Positions 1 to 5,933 of a stretch of 13,307 nt of DNA are shown here, piece after piece. Position numbers and translations under genes: made by a program. The stretch's first letter is position 1. Each line of letters begins with the position of its first letter. The DNA comes from Acholeplasmatales bacterium (GTDB lineage: Bacteria > Bacillota_I > Bacilli_A > Acholeplasmatales > Anaeroplasmataceae), in the NCBI GenBank assembly GCA_024696565.1, contig JAILGR010000184.1, forward strand, positions 1-13,307. Direction: 5' to 3'. The notes under the pieces are model-generated. The model ran no database searches. It worked only from the letters and a program-made list of their open reading frames with translations, and was not told where the DNA came from.

Positions 1-1033
1 TATTGAATTTGGTTTTATTAGAAAAGGGAATACTTTTCTTACCAGGTATAGATAATCCTAAATTGTCATTTTGATCCCACTTATTTAGTAAATAAATAGT
101 GGGAATATTTTTTACATCTAAGAAATTTAATACTTGTTCAACAACCATGAATTGTTCATTTTTATAATTGGAAGAAGAATCAATTACATGGATTATTAAA
201 TCAGCATGTTTAACCTCTTCTAAAGTTTGATAAAATGATGCGACTAAATGGTGAGGTAGCTTAGATACAAAACCAATTGTATCTACTAACATAAAGCCTA
301 CTTTGTTATATTCGATTTTTCTATTAAATGTTTGTAATGTTGCGAAGAGTTGATCTTTTGATAATACCTGTTTTGATTCATTTTGATTAGTATAATCTAA
401 AATGGTATTCATTGTAGTAGATTTACCACTATTTGTATATCCTACTAAACAAACTATAGGAATATCATTTTTCTTTCTTTTTTCTATTTGTGTTTGTTTC
501 ATTTTATTTAGTTTATTAATCTCTTCTTGAAGATGAACTATTTCATTTCTTAAATGTCTATAATCTAATTCTCTTTGAGTTTCACCTTTACCTCTTGTAA
601 TACCTTTACCACCAATTCTTTCTTCTTTATCCTTTAATGTTTGAATACGTGGTAATAAGTATAGATTCTTAGCTAATTCGATTTCTAATTTAGCTTCTTT
701 AGTCATAGCTCTTTTTTCAAATATTTTTAAGATTAAGTAGCTTCTATCTATACATTCTATTTTGGTTAATTCTTCAATGTTTTTTAATTGATTAGGTGAT
801 AATTCATCATTACAAATTAATAAATCAATATCCAATGTAGCAATTAATAGCATTACCTCTTTTAATTTACCAACACCAATATATGTTTTGTTATTTAATT
901 TATCTAGTTTTTGAATAACCTTGTCAATCACCTCTATATCTAAAGTTTTTGCGAGGTTTTTTAATTCATCTAATGAATAATTAATGTCATAAAAATCATC
1001 CTTTAAGGATGCTCCAATTAATAATGCTCTCAT
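1..1033 (-). CDS. hflX: GTPase HflX, C-terminus cut by the window edge
   Basis: Ribosome-associated GTPase of the Obg-HflX group, known in other bacteria to split or rescue stalled ribosomes under stress. The reading frame is open from the ATG at 1033 to the left edge (344 codons). The family is usually about 410-430 residues, so roughly the last 70-80 are missing. The N-terminal HflX domain and coiled region lead to the glycine-rich segment IGGKGITRGKGETQ. The G domain follows: P-loop GYTNSGKST at residues 198-206, switch segment DQLFATL, G3 DTIG at 251-254 with the family-typical GFVSKLPHHLVASF, and G4 NKWD at 317-320. The start is fixed by a strong AGGAGGTGAT ribosome site just upstream. 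It is divergent from degV, sharing a 101-base intergenic region. A TATAAT lies close before its ribosome site, but no convincing -35 goes with it. Family assignment is firm. Confidence 0.95.
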   Translation of the reverse strand, partial: MRALLIGASLKDDFYDINYSLDELKNLAKTLDIEVIDKVIQKLDKLNNKTYIGVGKLKEVMLLIATLDIDLLICNDELSPNQLKNIEELTKIECIDRSYLILKIFEKRAMTKEAKLEIELAKNLYLLPRIQTLKDKEERIGGKGITRGKGETQRELDYRHLRNEIVHLQEEINKLNKMKQTQIEKRKKNDIPIVCLVGYTNSGKSTTMNTILDYTNQNESKQVLSKDQLFATLQTFNRKIEYNKVGFMLVDTIGFVSKLPHHLVASFYQTLEEVKHADLIIHVIDSSSNYKNEQFMVVEQVLNFLDVKNIPTIYLLNKWDQNDNLGLSIPGKKSIPFSNKTKFN

Positions 1034-1079
1034 GTTATCACCTCCTATATTATATAGGATTGTTTAAAACTTTAAAAGA

Positions 1080-1107
1080 TTGAAAAAGAAAGAAGATGTA
1101 GTATAAT
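1080..1107 (+). promoter_or_regulatory. Sigma-A-type promoter for degV
   Basis: TTGAAA (1080-1085) and a perfect TATAAT (1102-1107) are 16 bases apart, placing a start site near 1114, about 20 bases before the degV ATG. The AAGAGG ribosome site (1122-1127) lies between. This is consensus matching only. Confidence 0.65.
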
Positions 1108-1134
1108 AAACTTAAAGAGTAAAGAGGTAAGGTT

Positions 1135-1977
1135 ATGGTTAAATTAATTACAGATTCAACTAGTGATTTAACAAAGGAATTATATGAAAAGATGAATATA
1201 GAGGTTTTACCGCTATATGTTAACTTTGATGAAGACTCATATTTAGATGGTGTTGATATCACAACAGAACAATTATATAAAGAAGTAGAAAAAAGACAAA
1301 AATTACCTAAAACTGCCGCTATACCTATTGGTACATTTATTGAGGTATTTCAAAAATATGTTGATTTAGGTTATGAAGTTGTTTATACAGGTATCTCTAG
1401 ACAAATGTCTAGAACATATGAAAATGCTGTAATGGCAGCTAAAGAAGTGGGAGAAGATAAAGTATTTGTTGTTGATTCAATGAATTTATCATCTGGAATT
1501 GGTCTTTTATTATTTAAAGCAGCTAAAGATATTGAATCAGGTTTATCTGGTAGTGAAGTTGCTAAAAAAATGGAAGAAAATACTAAACATGTCTTATCAC
1601 AATTTGTTATTGAAAAGATGGATTACTTATATAAAGGCGGTAGATGTAGTGGCGTTGCTGCATTTGTTGGTACATTATTAAAAATTAAACCATATATCGT
1701 AGTAAGAGATGGTAAAATGTCTGTTGGTAAAAAGCCAATTGGAAAGATGAAAGTAGCTTTAAATGCATTACTTAAACAAATTGAAGATGATAAGGATAGA
1801 GTAGATCTAGATCATATTTTAATTACTCATTCTCTAGCTTATGAATATAGAGATTATTTATATGAGAAATTAAAAGAAATGTTCCCTAATGTAGATATCA
1901 TATCTACAGTTGCAGGTTGTGTAATATCTAGTCACTGTGGTCAAGGAACAATTGGTATTTTATATATGGTTAAATAA
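1135..1977 (+). CDS. DegV family fatty-acid-binding protein
   Basis: DegV-family (EDD fold) protein of 280 residues, the usual length. Members bind a single fatty acid; the FakB proteins of Staphylococcus hand it to the kinase FakA for phospholipid synthesis. Whether this copy works with a FakA partner is unknown, and no fakA-like gene is in the window. Visible family marks are TDSTSDL at residues 6-12, the TAAIPIGTF segment near 60-68 in the place of the usual TSQPS-type loop, TGISRQMSRTYENA near 85-98, and YLYKGGRCSG followed by LLKIKPYIVVRDGK near 165-194. The ATG has a fitting AAGAGG ribosome site and its own promoter. The gene ends directly in a terminator, so it is monocistronic. It carries no signal peptide and is cytoplasmic. 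Bacillota usually have several DegV paralogues, so a numbered fakB symbol is not justified. Confidence 0.93.
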   Translation: MVKLITDSTSDLTKELYEKMNIEVLPLYVNFDEDSYLDGVDITTEQLYKEVEKRQKLPKTAAIPIGTFIEVFQKYVDLGYEVVYTGISRQMSRTYENAVMAAKEVGEDKVFVVDSMNLSSGIGLLLFKAAKDIESGLSGSEVAKKMEENTKHVLSQFVIEKMDYLYKGGRCSGVAAFVGTLLKIKPYIVVRDGKMSVGKKPIGKMKVALNALLKQIEDDKDRVDLDHILITHSLAYEYRDYLYEKLKEMFPNVDIISTVAGCVISSHCGQGTIGILYMVK

Positions 1978-1998
1978 AAAGCACCTGTGGTGCTTTTT
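1976..1998 (+). terminator. Intrinsic terminator of degV
   Basis: AAAAAGCACC (1976-1985), loop TGT, and GGTGCTTTTT (1989-1998) form a perfect 10-bp stem whose 3' arm supplies the T run. The stem begins inside the degV stop codon. It also reads as a terminator on the minus strand because the 5' arm starts with an A run. Confidence 0.9.
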
Positions 1999-2018
1999 AT
2001 TTCTTAGGAAATTTTAAT

Positions 2019-2062
2019 CTCTACTTATTACTACTATTAATATATCGTTGTATTAAGTAGAG
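2019..2062. repeat. Imperfect palindrome upstream of tnpB, candidate transposon left-end hairpin
   Basis: CTCTACTTA (2019-2027) is the exact reverse complement of TAAGTAGAG (2054-2062). After one T:T mismatch the stem continues with TAC/GTA, giving a long subterminal hairpin. Y1-type transposases recognise such imperfect palindromes at the ends of IS200/IS605 elements, so this is the best left-end candidate. Overlapping it, GTTGTATT (2047-2054) pairs with AATACAAC (2068-2075) just before a run of seven T; the two folds exclude each other. Confidence 0.5.
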
Positions 2063-2098
2063 TAAAAAATACAACTTTTTTTAATTATTTTTAAAATA

Positions 2099-2151
2099 GA
2101 CATCGATAATGTCAAAATAAGGTATATTATAGGGGTGATAAGGAGGTGATC
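2099..2151 (+). promoter_or_regulatory. tnpB leader: small dyad, possible -10 and anti-SD-perfect ribosome site
   Basis: A short dyad GACAT/ATGTC (2099-2103 with 2109-2113) is followed by the -10-like TATATT/TATTAT at 2123-2130; no well-spaced -35 is seen. The ribosome site AAGGAGGTGATC (2140-2151) is the full 12-base complement of the usual 16S rRNA 3' tail, with GGAGG ending nine bases before the ATG at 2156. This decides the tnpB start. Confidence 0.5.
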
Positions 2152-2155
2152 TAGA

Positions 2156-3625
2156 ATGAAAAGATATAAAACTATAAAACAAAAGCTTAAATCTACTAAG
2201 GGTGAATTCTTTATTTATAGGTTTCTTTCAAAGATGTGTAGGAAAATATATAACTACGCCTTAGCTAATATTAAGAATAATTATGAGCTTAATAAGACTT
2301 ATATTAATAAGTATGATAATTATGAAATGCTAAAAGATAATGAAGCATCTTTATGGTTAAACTCTGAAATGTTTCAGAAAACCATTTATTCAGCCAATGA
2401 GGCATATGAGGCATATTTTTCATTATTGAAATATCAAAAGGATAATCATATGAAAATTACAGCTAAGGAACCAGATTATATTCGAGGCTATTATCCGATT
2501 ACATTCTCTTACTTAGGTAAGAAAATAAAAAATGGTAAAAGAGTATTTGGTATACCTCTTTCTGTACCATTTAAGCATTTATTAAAAGAAATAGCTCCAG
2601 ATACTAAAATCTTAAAGAAGTATATGAATCCAAATCTATTTGATTTACCAGATGAATACTTTATCGAGCTTAGTATTCCAAGATATTTAACGGATAAAAG
2701 AATTAAAGAAGTATCTATTATTCCCTTGTATAATGGTAAGAAATTTGAAATAGCTTATACTTACTTAAATCTAGCTGAAAGAAAAGAAGCTATAGGAGAT
2801 ACTACCTTGGCAATTGATTTTGGAGTTAATAATCTAGCTACATGTGTTACAACAAAGGGTGAAGCCTTTATTATTGATGGAAAAAGACTAAAGTCTATGA
2901 ACCAGTATTATAATAAGAAAATGGCTAAATTAAAAAGTGAAAATCAATATATCATTAGGAAAAGAGTAAATCCACTTACAAATGAACTCTATTATTTTAA
3001 GGATTTAAAAAAGAATGTATCTAAAGATGAAAAATTCAGTTGTTTTACAACAAAAAGAATGATTCGTTTAATGGAGAAAAGAAATAATAAGATACAAGAT
3101 TATATTTATAAGAGTTCTAAGATGATTATGGATTATTGTACTTTGAATAATATCAATAGAATCATTATAGGTAATTCGAATGATTTTCAAAATAAAGGCT
3201 TTGTTCGTAGTAAGGATTACTACAATAAGGATAATTATTTAAAGCATATAGAAAAAGAAACTATAAAGAAAAACAATCAAAAATTCTTGATGATTCCATT
3301 TGGTAAAATTATTCATAGATTAGAATATTTATGTTCTTCAAATGGAATAGAATGTATTATTCAAGAAGAATCCTATACATCCTTATCCTCATTCTTTGAT
3401 TTAGATCCACTGCCAATCTATAAAGAGGAAGATAAAACCGAATATAGTTTCAGCGGAAAAAGAATAAAAAGAGGATTATATCAAACAAAAGAAAACAAAT
3501 ATATTAATGCAGATATAAATGGAGCATTAAATATATATAGAAAAAGTAGCGTATGTGATATGAAAGTAATTGAATATCTATTACGTAGAGGTGTGAACAC
3601 ACCAAAGCGACTTCAAGTAATTTGA
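2156..3625 (+). CDS. tnpB: TnpB RNA-guided nuclease, zinc-finger-less type (IS605 OrfB family)
   Basis: TnpB proteins are RNA-guided DNA nucleases of transposons, ancestors of Cas12, programmed by an omegaRNA made from the element's right end. This 489-residue protein is longer than the common size of about 400. The split RuvC site is complete: D221 in AIDFGVNNLAT, E405 in QEESYTS, and D453 in NADINGALNI, so it should be catalytically competent rather than one of the inactivated TnpB-derived regulators. The CxxC...CxxC zinc ribbon usually found between RuvC-II and RuvC-III is absent. In its place is SSFFDLDPLPIY...FSGKRIKRGLYQT, a segment shared by a recognised TnpB subgroup. The lysine-rich N-terminus and C-terminal RGVNTPKRL are typical. 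The frame is intact and ends in TGA. Start is set by the perfect ribosome site. No tnpA is adjacent. Family firm; activity inferred. Confidence 0.93.
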   Translation: MKRYKTIKQKLKSTKGEFFIYRFLSKMCRKIYNYALANIKNNYELNKTYINKYDNYEMLKDNEASLWLNSEMFQKTIYSANEAYEAYFSLLKYQKDNHMKITAKEPDYIRGYYPITFSYLGKKIKNGKRVFGIPLSVPFKHLLKEIAPDTKILKKYMNPNLFDLPDEYFIELSIPRYLTDKRIKEVSIIPLYNGKKFEIAYTYLNLAERKEAIGDTTLAIDFGVNNLATCVTTKGEAFIIDGKRLKSMNQYYNKKMAKLKSENQYIIRKRVNPLTNELYYFKDLKKNVSKDEKFSCFTTKRMIRLMEKRNNKIQDYIYKSSKMIMDYCTLNNINRIIIGNSNDFQNKGFVRSKDYYNKDNYLKHIEKETIKKNNQKFLMIPFGKIIHRLEYLCSSNGIECIIQEESYTSLSSFFDLDPLPIYKEEDKTEYSFSGKRIKRGLYQTKENKYINADINGALNIYRKSSVCDMKVIEYLLRRGVNTPKRLQVI

Positions 3626-3675
3626 AGCACTAAAAAAGGAGCTTGAGCTCCTTAGAGGTAAATTATTTTACCTTT
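3590..3675 (+). ncRNA. Probable omegaRNA scaffold / right end of the TnpB element
   Basis: Four perfect hairpins stand in a row across the 3' end of tnpB and beyond its stop. They are GGTGT/ACACC (3590-3594 with 3599-3603), CTTCAA/TTGAAG (3611-3616 with 3622-3627, stop codon within), AAGGAG/CTCCTT (3636-3641 with 3648-3653, extendable inward), and AGGTAAA/TTTACCT (3656-3662 with 3667-3673). Known omegaRNAs overlap the tnpB 3' end and end at the right element boundary, with the guide taken from the DNA beyond it. The position and structure fit. The true 5' end may lie further inside tnpB, and the 3' boundary is not fixed by the sequence. Confidence 0.55.
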
Positions 3676-3676
3676 T
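3656..3676 (+). terminator. Terminator-like hairpin after tnpB
   Basis: AGGTAAA-TTAT-TTTACCT followed by a short T run (3673-3676) resembles a weak intrinsic terminator. It is also the last of the four hairpins of the proposed omegaRNA, so it may be a structural part of that RNA instead. Confidence 0.4.
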
Positions 3677-3692
3677 GTTCTGTGGAGTTCTT

Positions 3693-4397
3693 ATGTTAAA
3701 AATTTATGGTATTGAGCACATTTTATACTTAGTAATTGTAATTACTACGCTTAGTATATTAATGGTTTTATTAAAATTTACGATTAAATTAGATAAAAGT
3801 CAAAGATTAATGTTTATGATATTGGGTATTATAGATATTATATCTGTATTAATAAATAGAATAGCTTTAAGCATTGAATCTAATAATTATTTCATGTTAA
3901 TACCTGATAGTTTTTGTGGCATGTCAGGATTAGTTCTTGGTATAGGCTTAGCATTTTTTAAAAAGAATAATATTGTTTTACATGCGGTATGGTTTATAGC
4001 TTTTTTAGGAATGGTAATAACATTAGTATATCCAGATTTTATTACTAAATCAGATTCTTTGTTTTATTTTCCAACGATTACAAGTTTATGGCATCATACT
4101 GTGACATTATTTAATTTGATTGCGATATTCTTATTTAAGTATATATCACTTAATTATAAAAAGGCCTGGGTACAAATTCCTGGTACTATTATATATATTG
4201 GAATTGGTTTCTTTTTAGTGTTTGTTGGTAATGTTCATGAAGCATTTTATTTATATGTACCAGCAGTAAAAGGAACTTTCTTATATTTCCATTATATGTA
4301 TCCAATGTATTTAGCGGTATATGCATTAATCTTATTTGGAGTAGAACTATATAGAAAAAAACATAAAGAAAAAGATGGTGTGATATCTGAGGCTTAG
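3693..4397 (+). CDS. YwaF-type integral membrane protein (TIGR02206/TMEM164-like)
   Basis: Multi-pass membrane protein of 234 residues with about seven hydrophobic segments along its length, for example LVIVITTLSILMVLLKF near the N-terminus, LGMVITLVYP in the middle and YPMYLAVYALILFGVEL near the C-terminus. The pattern, the conserved LWHHTVTLFNL segment and the basic tail match the YwaF/TIGR02206 family, distantly related to TMEM164. Its bacterial function is not established. The frame is open from a TTG at 3675, but the ATG at 3693 is preferred because a GGAG ribosome site (3684-3687) lies five bases before it. No promoter can be seen between the tnpB hairpins and the gene. The transposon may have separated it from its promoter, or it may rely on read-through. 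The stop codon lies in the loop of its own terminator. Family assignment moderate. Confidence 0.7.
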   Translation: MLKIYGIEHILYLVIVITTLSILMVLLKFTIKLDKSQRLMFMILGIIDIISVLINRIALSIESNNYFMLIPDSFCGMSGLVLGIGLAFFKKNNIVLHAVWFIAFLGMVITLVYPDFITKSDSLFYFPTITSLWHHTVTLFNLIAIFLFKYISLNYKKAWVQIPGTIIYIGIGFFLVFVGNVHEAFYLYVPAVKGTFLYFHYMYPMYLAVYALILFGVELYRKKHKEKDGVISEA

Positions 4398-4409
4398 GCC
4401 TCTTTTTTT
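4389..4409 (+). terminator. Intrinsic terminator overlapping the ywaF-like stop codon
   Basis: GAGGC (4389-4393) and GCCTC (4398-4402) enclose the loop TTAG, which contains the stop codon, and are followed by seven T (4403-4409). The last codons of the gene form the 5' arm. Confidence 0.85.
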
Positions 4410-4440
4410 CTTATTTTAAAATCCTTATTTTAAAAAAATA

Positions 4441-4469
4441 TTGCAAGATATAAGGTTTTTTAATATAAT
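4441..4469 (+). promoter_or_regulatory. Sigma-A-type promoter for yebC
   Basis: TTGCAA (4441-4446) and perfect TATAAT (4464-4469) have the ideal 17-base spacing. The start site would be near 4476, giving a leader of about 35 bases to the ATG at 4511. It directly follows the upstream gene's terminator. Confidence 0.75.
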
Positions 4470-4510
4470 ATTAAAGTAATTGAAATTAAATCGAAAGGTT
4501 GTGTAATATT

Positions 4511-5245
4511 ATGGGTAGAGCTCATGAAGTTCGTGCTGCATCTATGGCAAAGACTGCAGCGATGAAATCAGCAAAATATGCTAGATGGAATAAAGAAATT
4601 TTTGCCGCTGCAAAGGCTGGTGTTCCTGATCCTGAAATGAATCAAGGATTAAAGAATGTTATTGCAAGAGCTAAGAAGGATCAATGTCCTGCAGATGTTA
4701 TTAAAAGAGCAATTGAAAAGGCTAAGGGTGTAACTTCTGGTGCAACAAAGGAAAAGGTTTATGAAGGTTATGGTCCTGGTCAAGTTGCTGTTATTGTAGA
4801 ATTCTTAACAGATAACGATAACCGTACATATACAGAAGCTCGTACAGCTTTCAATAAGACTGGTGGTACTATTGGTACATCTGTATCTTATTTATTCAAT
4901 AGAAAAGCAGTATTCTCATATGAAGGATTATCTGAAGATGAGACTATGGAAGCTTTAATGGAAGCTGGTCTAGACTTTGAAGAATTATCTACAGATGAGG
5001 ATGGTTTCGTACATATTACAGCTGCTCCTACTGATTGCGAAGCAATTAAGGAAGCATTATTAGCTGTAAAACCTGAACTTGAATTTGAACAAGCTGAGGT
5101 AGATATGGTACCATCAACTAGAGTTGATTTAGATGAAGATCATTTGGAAAAGTTCAGAAGATTCTTAGAAATCTTACAAGAATATGATGATTTCGAAAAT
5201 GTATATCATAACGCAAATCTACCAGATGATTTTGACGAAGAATAA
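4511..5245 (+). CDS. YebC/PmpR family protein, YeeN type
   Basis: YebC-family protein of 244 residues. The family was long annotated as transcriptional regulators; recent work on members supports a role in relieving ribosome stalling on difficult (proline-rich) sequences. The N-terminus MGRAHEVRAASMAKTAAMKS is the YeeN-type version of the usual MAGHSKW start. It is followed by the basic helical domain with GVPDPEMN, KKDQCPADVIKRAIEKAKG, then YEGYGPGQVAVIVEFLTDNDNRT and GGTIGTSVSYLF. The end is strongly acidic (DLDEDH, LPDDFDEE). The frame is open from a TTG at 4499, but the ATG at 4511 begins the conserved start. Only a weak, distant GAAAGG ribosome site (4493-4498) is seen, which is odd given the strong promoter. 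Monocistronic, with its own terminator. Cytoplasmic. Confidence 0.93.
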   Translation: MGRAHEVRAASMAKTAAMKSAKYARWNKEIFAAAKAGVPDPEMNQGLKNVIARAKKDQCPADVIKRAIEKAKGVTSGATKEKVYEGYGPGQVAVIVEFLTDNDNRTYTEARTAFNKTGGTIGTSVSYLFNRKAVFSYEGLSEDETMEALMEAGLDFEELSTDEDGFVHITAAPTDCEAIKEALLAVKPELEFEQAEVDMVPSTRVDLDEDHLEKFRRFLEILQEYDDFENVYHNANLPDDFDEE

Positions 5246-5255
5246 AATTAATATA

Positions 5256-5279
5256 GGGAAGCCGTAACTGGCTTCCTTT
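5256..5279 (+). terminator. Intrinsic terminator of yebC
   Basis: GGAAGCC (5257-5263), loop GTAACT and GGCTTCC (5270-5276) make a perfect 7-bp stem, extended by a G:T pair. The following T run is short (TTTAT), so some read-through into pyrR is possible. Confidence 0.75.
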
Positions 5280-5291
5280 ATGTATTTTAAA

Positions 5292-5322
5292 ATATTAAAC
5301 ATATCCAGAGAGGTATTAATAT
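5292..5322 (+). promoter_or_regulatory. PyrR-binding-loop hairpin covering the pyrR Shine-Dalgarno and start codon
   Basis: TATCCAGAGAGGTA (5302-5315) matches the Bacillus PyrR-binding consensus ARUCCNGNGAGGYU except at the first and last bases, which change together from A:U to U:A. The fold is ATATC (5301-5305) with GGTAT (5312-5316) around the hexaloop CAGAGA (5306-5311). On the 5' side is a three-base bulge AAC (5298-5300), then a 6-bp lower stem ATATTA (5292-5297) with TAATAT (5317-5322). This is the two-stem, purine-bulge, GNGA-loop architecture of known PyrR sites. The ribosome site GAGAGG (5308-5313) is inside the loop and stem, and the A and U of the ATG are in the lower stem. PyrR with UMP or UTP should therefore block its own translation. 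The match is seen; the regulatory effect is inferred. Confidence 0.8.
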
Positions 5323-5818
5323 GAAAACAATTATAGAAAGTGAACAATTTACAAGAACATTAAAAAGAATGACTCATGAAATAATCGAAAGAAATGAAGA
5401 CCTTTCTTCTTTAATTCTTGTGGGAATAGAAAGAAAAGGGACTCCAATAGCAAAAGAAATTCAGTCTCTTATTTTTTTATTTGAGGGAATTAAAGTGCCT
5501 GTAGAGGCTATCGATATTTCATCTCATCGTGATGATGATAGAAAAAATCAAGAAGTAAAAAATCAATTAATTGAAAATATAAATGGTAAAGTAGTTGTAC
5601 TTGTCGATGATGTTTTATATACCGGTAGATCTTCTAGAGCTGCGATGGATTTAATTATGGATTTAGGTAGACCATCAAAAATTGAACTTGCAGTATTTGT
5701 CGATAGAGGACATAGAGAATTACCTATTCGTGCTGACTTCATAGGGAAGAACATTCCAACATCAAAAGAAGAGAAGGTTTTTGTTGATTTTGACAACAAA
5801 ACAGTCAGCTTAAAATAA
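5321..5818 (+). CDS. pyrR: PyrR, pyrimidine regulatory protein / uracil phosphoribosyltransferase
   Basis: PyrR binds pyr mRNA when UMP/UTP is plentiful and usually also has uracil phosphoribosyltransferase activity (uracil + PRPP to UMP). The 165 residues have a phosphoribosyltransferase fold with the PRPP loop VVVLVDDVLYTG at 91-102. The PyrR signature DRGHRELPIRADFIGKNIPT (128-147) separates it from plain phosphoribosyltransferases. It is shorter than the Bacillus subtilis protein (181): it lacks part of the loop before the PRPP motif and the C-terminal tail. No pyr biosynthetic genes are adjacent, unlike the usual pyrR-first operon. Its leader carries a PyrR site over its own ribosome site, so it appears autoregulated. 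No clear promoter is visible between the yebC terminator and the hairpin, and no convincing terminator follows; read-through from yebC and into fhs is possible. Confidence 0.95.
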   Translation: MKTIIESEQFTRTLKRMTHEIIERNEDLSSLILVGIERKGTPIAKEIQSLIFLFEGIKVPVEAIDISSHRDDDRKNQEVKNQLIENINGKVVVLVDDVLYTGRSSRAAMDLIMDLGRPSKIELAVFVDRGHRELPIRADFIGKNIPTSKEEKVFVDFDNKTVSLK

Positions 5819-5860
5819 AACGTTTTCTCGTAAAATTAAGTTTTAAAGAAACCCTGATTA

Positions 5861-5869
5861 TGCTATGAT
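5861..5869 (+). promoter_or_regulatory. Extended -10 promoter for fhs
   Basis: TGCTATGAT (5861-5869) is an extended -10 element. The -35 position, 17 bases upstream, holds only TTTTAA. The leader to the ATG at 5934 is about 58 bases and shows no tetrahydrofolate or other known riboswitch pattern. The ribosome site is AAAGGTG (5920-5926). Confidence 0.5.
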
Positions 5870-5933
5870 AAATGTATATTCGGGAAAAACAAGTGATTTT
5901 GTATGACAAACAAAAACAGAAAGGTGAAATTGT

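Larger units (their letters stand above)
2019..2675 (+). mobile_element. TnpB-only insertion element (IS200/IS605-like), left part; full extent about 2019-3675
   Basis: The element lies between the degV terminator and the ribosome site of the next gene. It consists of an upstream palindrome, tnpB, and a downstream hairpin cluster. No tnpA (Y1 transposase or serine recombinase) is present, so any movement would need a transposase in trans. The exact ends cannot be fixed: IS605-type elements leave no target duplication and have no terminal inverted repeats. This entry is placed on the left part only so that it does not duplicate the tnpB and RNA entries; the inferred element extends to about 3675. 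The outer boundaries are inference. Confidence 0.5.

Noticed and set aside
2097..2128. Full tnpB promoter with TAGACA as -35.
   Set aside because: The spacing to TATATT is 20 bases, too long; only the -10-like element is kept at low confidence.
3581..3591. TTACGTAGAGG near the tnpB 3' end resembles TTAAGTAGAGT in the upstream palindrome (2053-2063) and might be a shared terminal repeat.
   Set aside because: Only about ten bases with mismatches in very AT-rich DNA, and one copy is inside coding sequence; chance similarity cannot be excluded.
5232..5254. pyrR promoter at the yebC end (TTGACG with TAATAT).
   Set aside because: Spacing is only 11 bases, and the start site would lie before or in the yebC terminator.
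5809..5844. Terminator between pyrR and fhs (AAAACGTTTT palindrome, CTTAA/TTAAG).
   Set aside because: The stems are short, A/T-only or broken by long bulges; no convincing hairpin plus T run.
5876..5933. Tetrahydrofolate riboswitch before fhs.
   Set aside because: The leader is too short and AT-rich, and none of the conserved riboswitch segments is present.
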